Shown piece after piece: positions 5,127 to 5,181 of a stretch of 5,181 bases of DNA. Within the stretch, counting starts at the first letter, position 1. Each line of letters opens with the position of its first letter. A model generated the notes under the pieces. The model saw only the letters and a program-made list of their open reading frames with translations. It was not told the origin of the DNA and searched no databases. The position numbers and the translations under genes were made by a program. The DNA is from Thermodesulfobacteriota bacterium (GTDB lineage: Bacteria > Desulfobacterota > Dissulfuribacteria > Dissulfuribacterales > UBA3076), in contig QNAY01000126.1 in the NCBI GenBank assembly GCA_003645605.1, positions 1-5,181 of the forward strand, read 5' to 3'.

Positions 5127-5181
5127 ACCATCCAGAACTCAGGTCTTTCCAGTTTGGGTTCATCCGGTTCACCAATTGATT

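Larger units (their letters stand above)
4865..5181. other. Non-coding region upstream of the operon (probable promoter and leader, plus edge sequence)
   Basis: These 317 bases hold no convincing gene on either strand. The part next to the methyltransferase gene (about 4880-4930) is very AT-rich and contains a palindrome and an inverted repeat, listed separately. A TAATAT at 4897-4892 on the minus strand is -10-like, but no good -35 lies 16-18 bases before it, so no promoter is assigned. On the minus strand an open frame enters from the right edge and stops at TAG 5074-5072 (about 36 codons). It could be the tail of a neighbouring gene but has no recognisable domain. A plus-strand frame from ATG 5074 to TGA near 5180 is equally unremarkable. 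Confidence 0.7.

Noticed and set aside
5072..5180. Minus-strand open frame entering from the right edge as the C-terminus of an upstream gene
   Set aside because: About 36 codons without a recognisable motif, overlapping the repeat-like segment. It cannot be told from chance without the right flank.
1..5181. CRISPR arrays, tRNA or rRNA genes, insertion sequences, attachment sites
   Set aside because: No regularly spaced repeats, no tRNA- or rRNA-like segments and no transposase or integrase reading frames were seen on either strand.

Overview
The window holds one leftward-reading (minus-strand) gene cluster of five genes. They are so tightly packed that they are probably a single operon. In transcription order (right to left) they are: a TrmJ-type tRNA 2'-O-methyltransferase (4103-4864), a secreted periplasmic-binding-protein-like protein of the ABC_sub_bind family (3195-4106), a membrane sensor histidine kinase (1816-3198), a sigma-54-activating NtrC-type response regulator (415-1773), and the N-terminal 139 codons of a TonB-dependent outer-membrane receptor that runs off the left edge (1-418). 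Three of the four junctions are four-base stop/start overlaps: ATGA at 4103-4106, ATGA at 3195-3198, and TTGA at 415-418 if the receptor start argued for here is right. The fourth junction is a 42-base spacer. No terminator-like hairpin is visible between any of the genes.

The organism is a Gram-negative bacterium: it has an outer-membrane TonB-dependent receptor, a periplasmic binding protein and a sigma-54 enhancer-binding protein. Moderate GC, a kinase/sigma-54-regulator pair of NtrC type, and a lone ABC_sub_bind protein beside a TonB receptor together suggest a deltaproteobacterial (Desulfobacterota-like) lineage. This is an inference from gene content, not a phylogenetic result.

Proposed working model (inference): the binding protein is an orphan, with no ABC permease or ATPase next to it. 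It is translationally coupled to the kinase, which has a roughly 120-residue extracytoplasmic sensor region. The binding protein may therefore present a small ligand to the kinase. The kinase would then phosphorylate the regulator at Asp52, and the regulator would activate sigma-54 promoters. The TonB receptor, coupled to the end of the regulator gene, could import the same ligand across the outer membrane. The ligand cannot be read from the sequence. No convincing -24/-12 promoter was found in the window, so the regulator's targets are probably elsewhere.

The right-hand 317 bases (4865-5181) hold no convincing gene. They contain an AT-rich leader with a 14-bp perfect palindrome, a 9-bp hairpin-like inverted repeat, a possible 8-residue leader peptide whose stop overlaps the TTG start of the methyltransferase gene, and, near the edge, a segment resembling a dispersed intergenic repeat.
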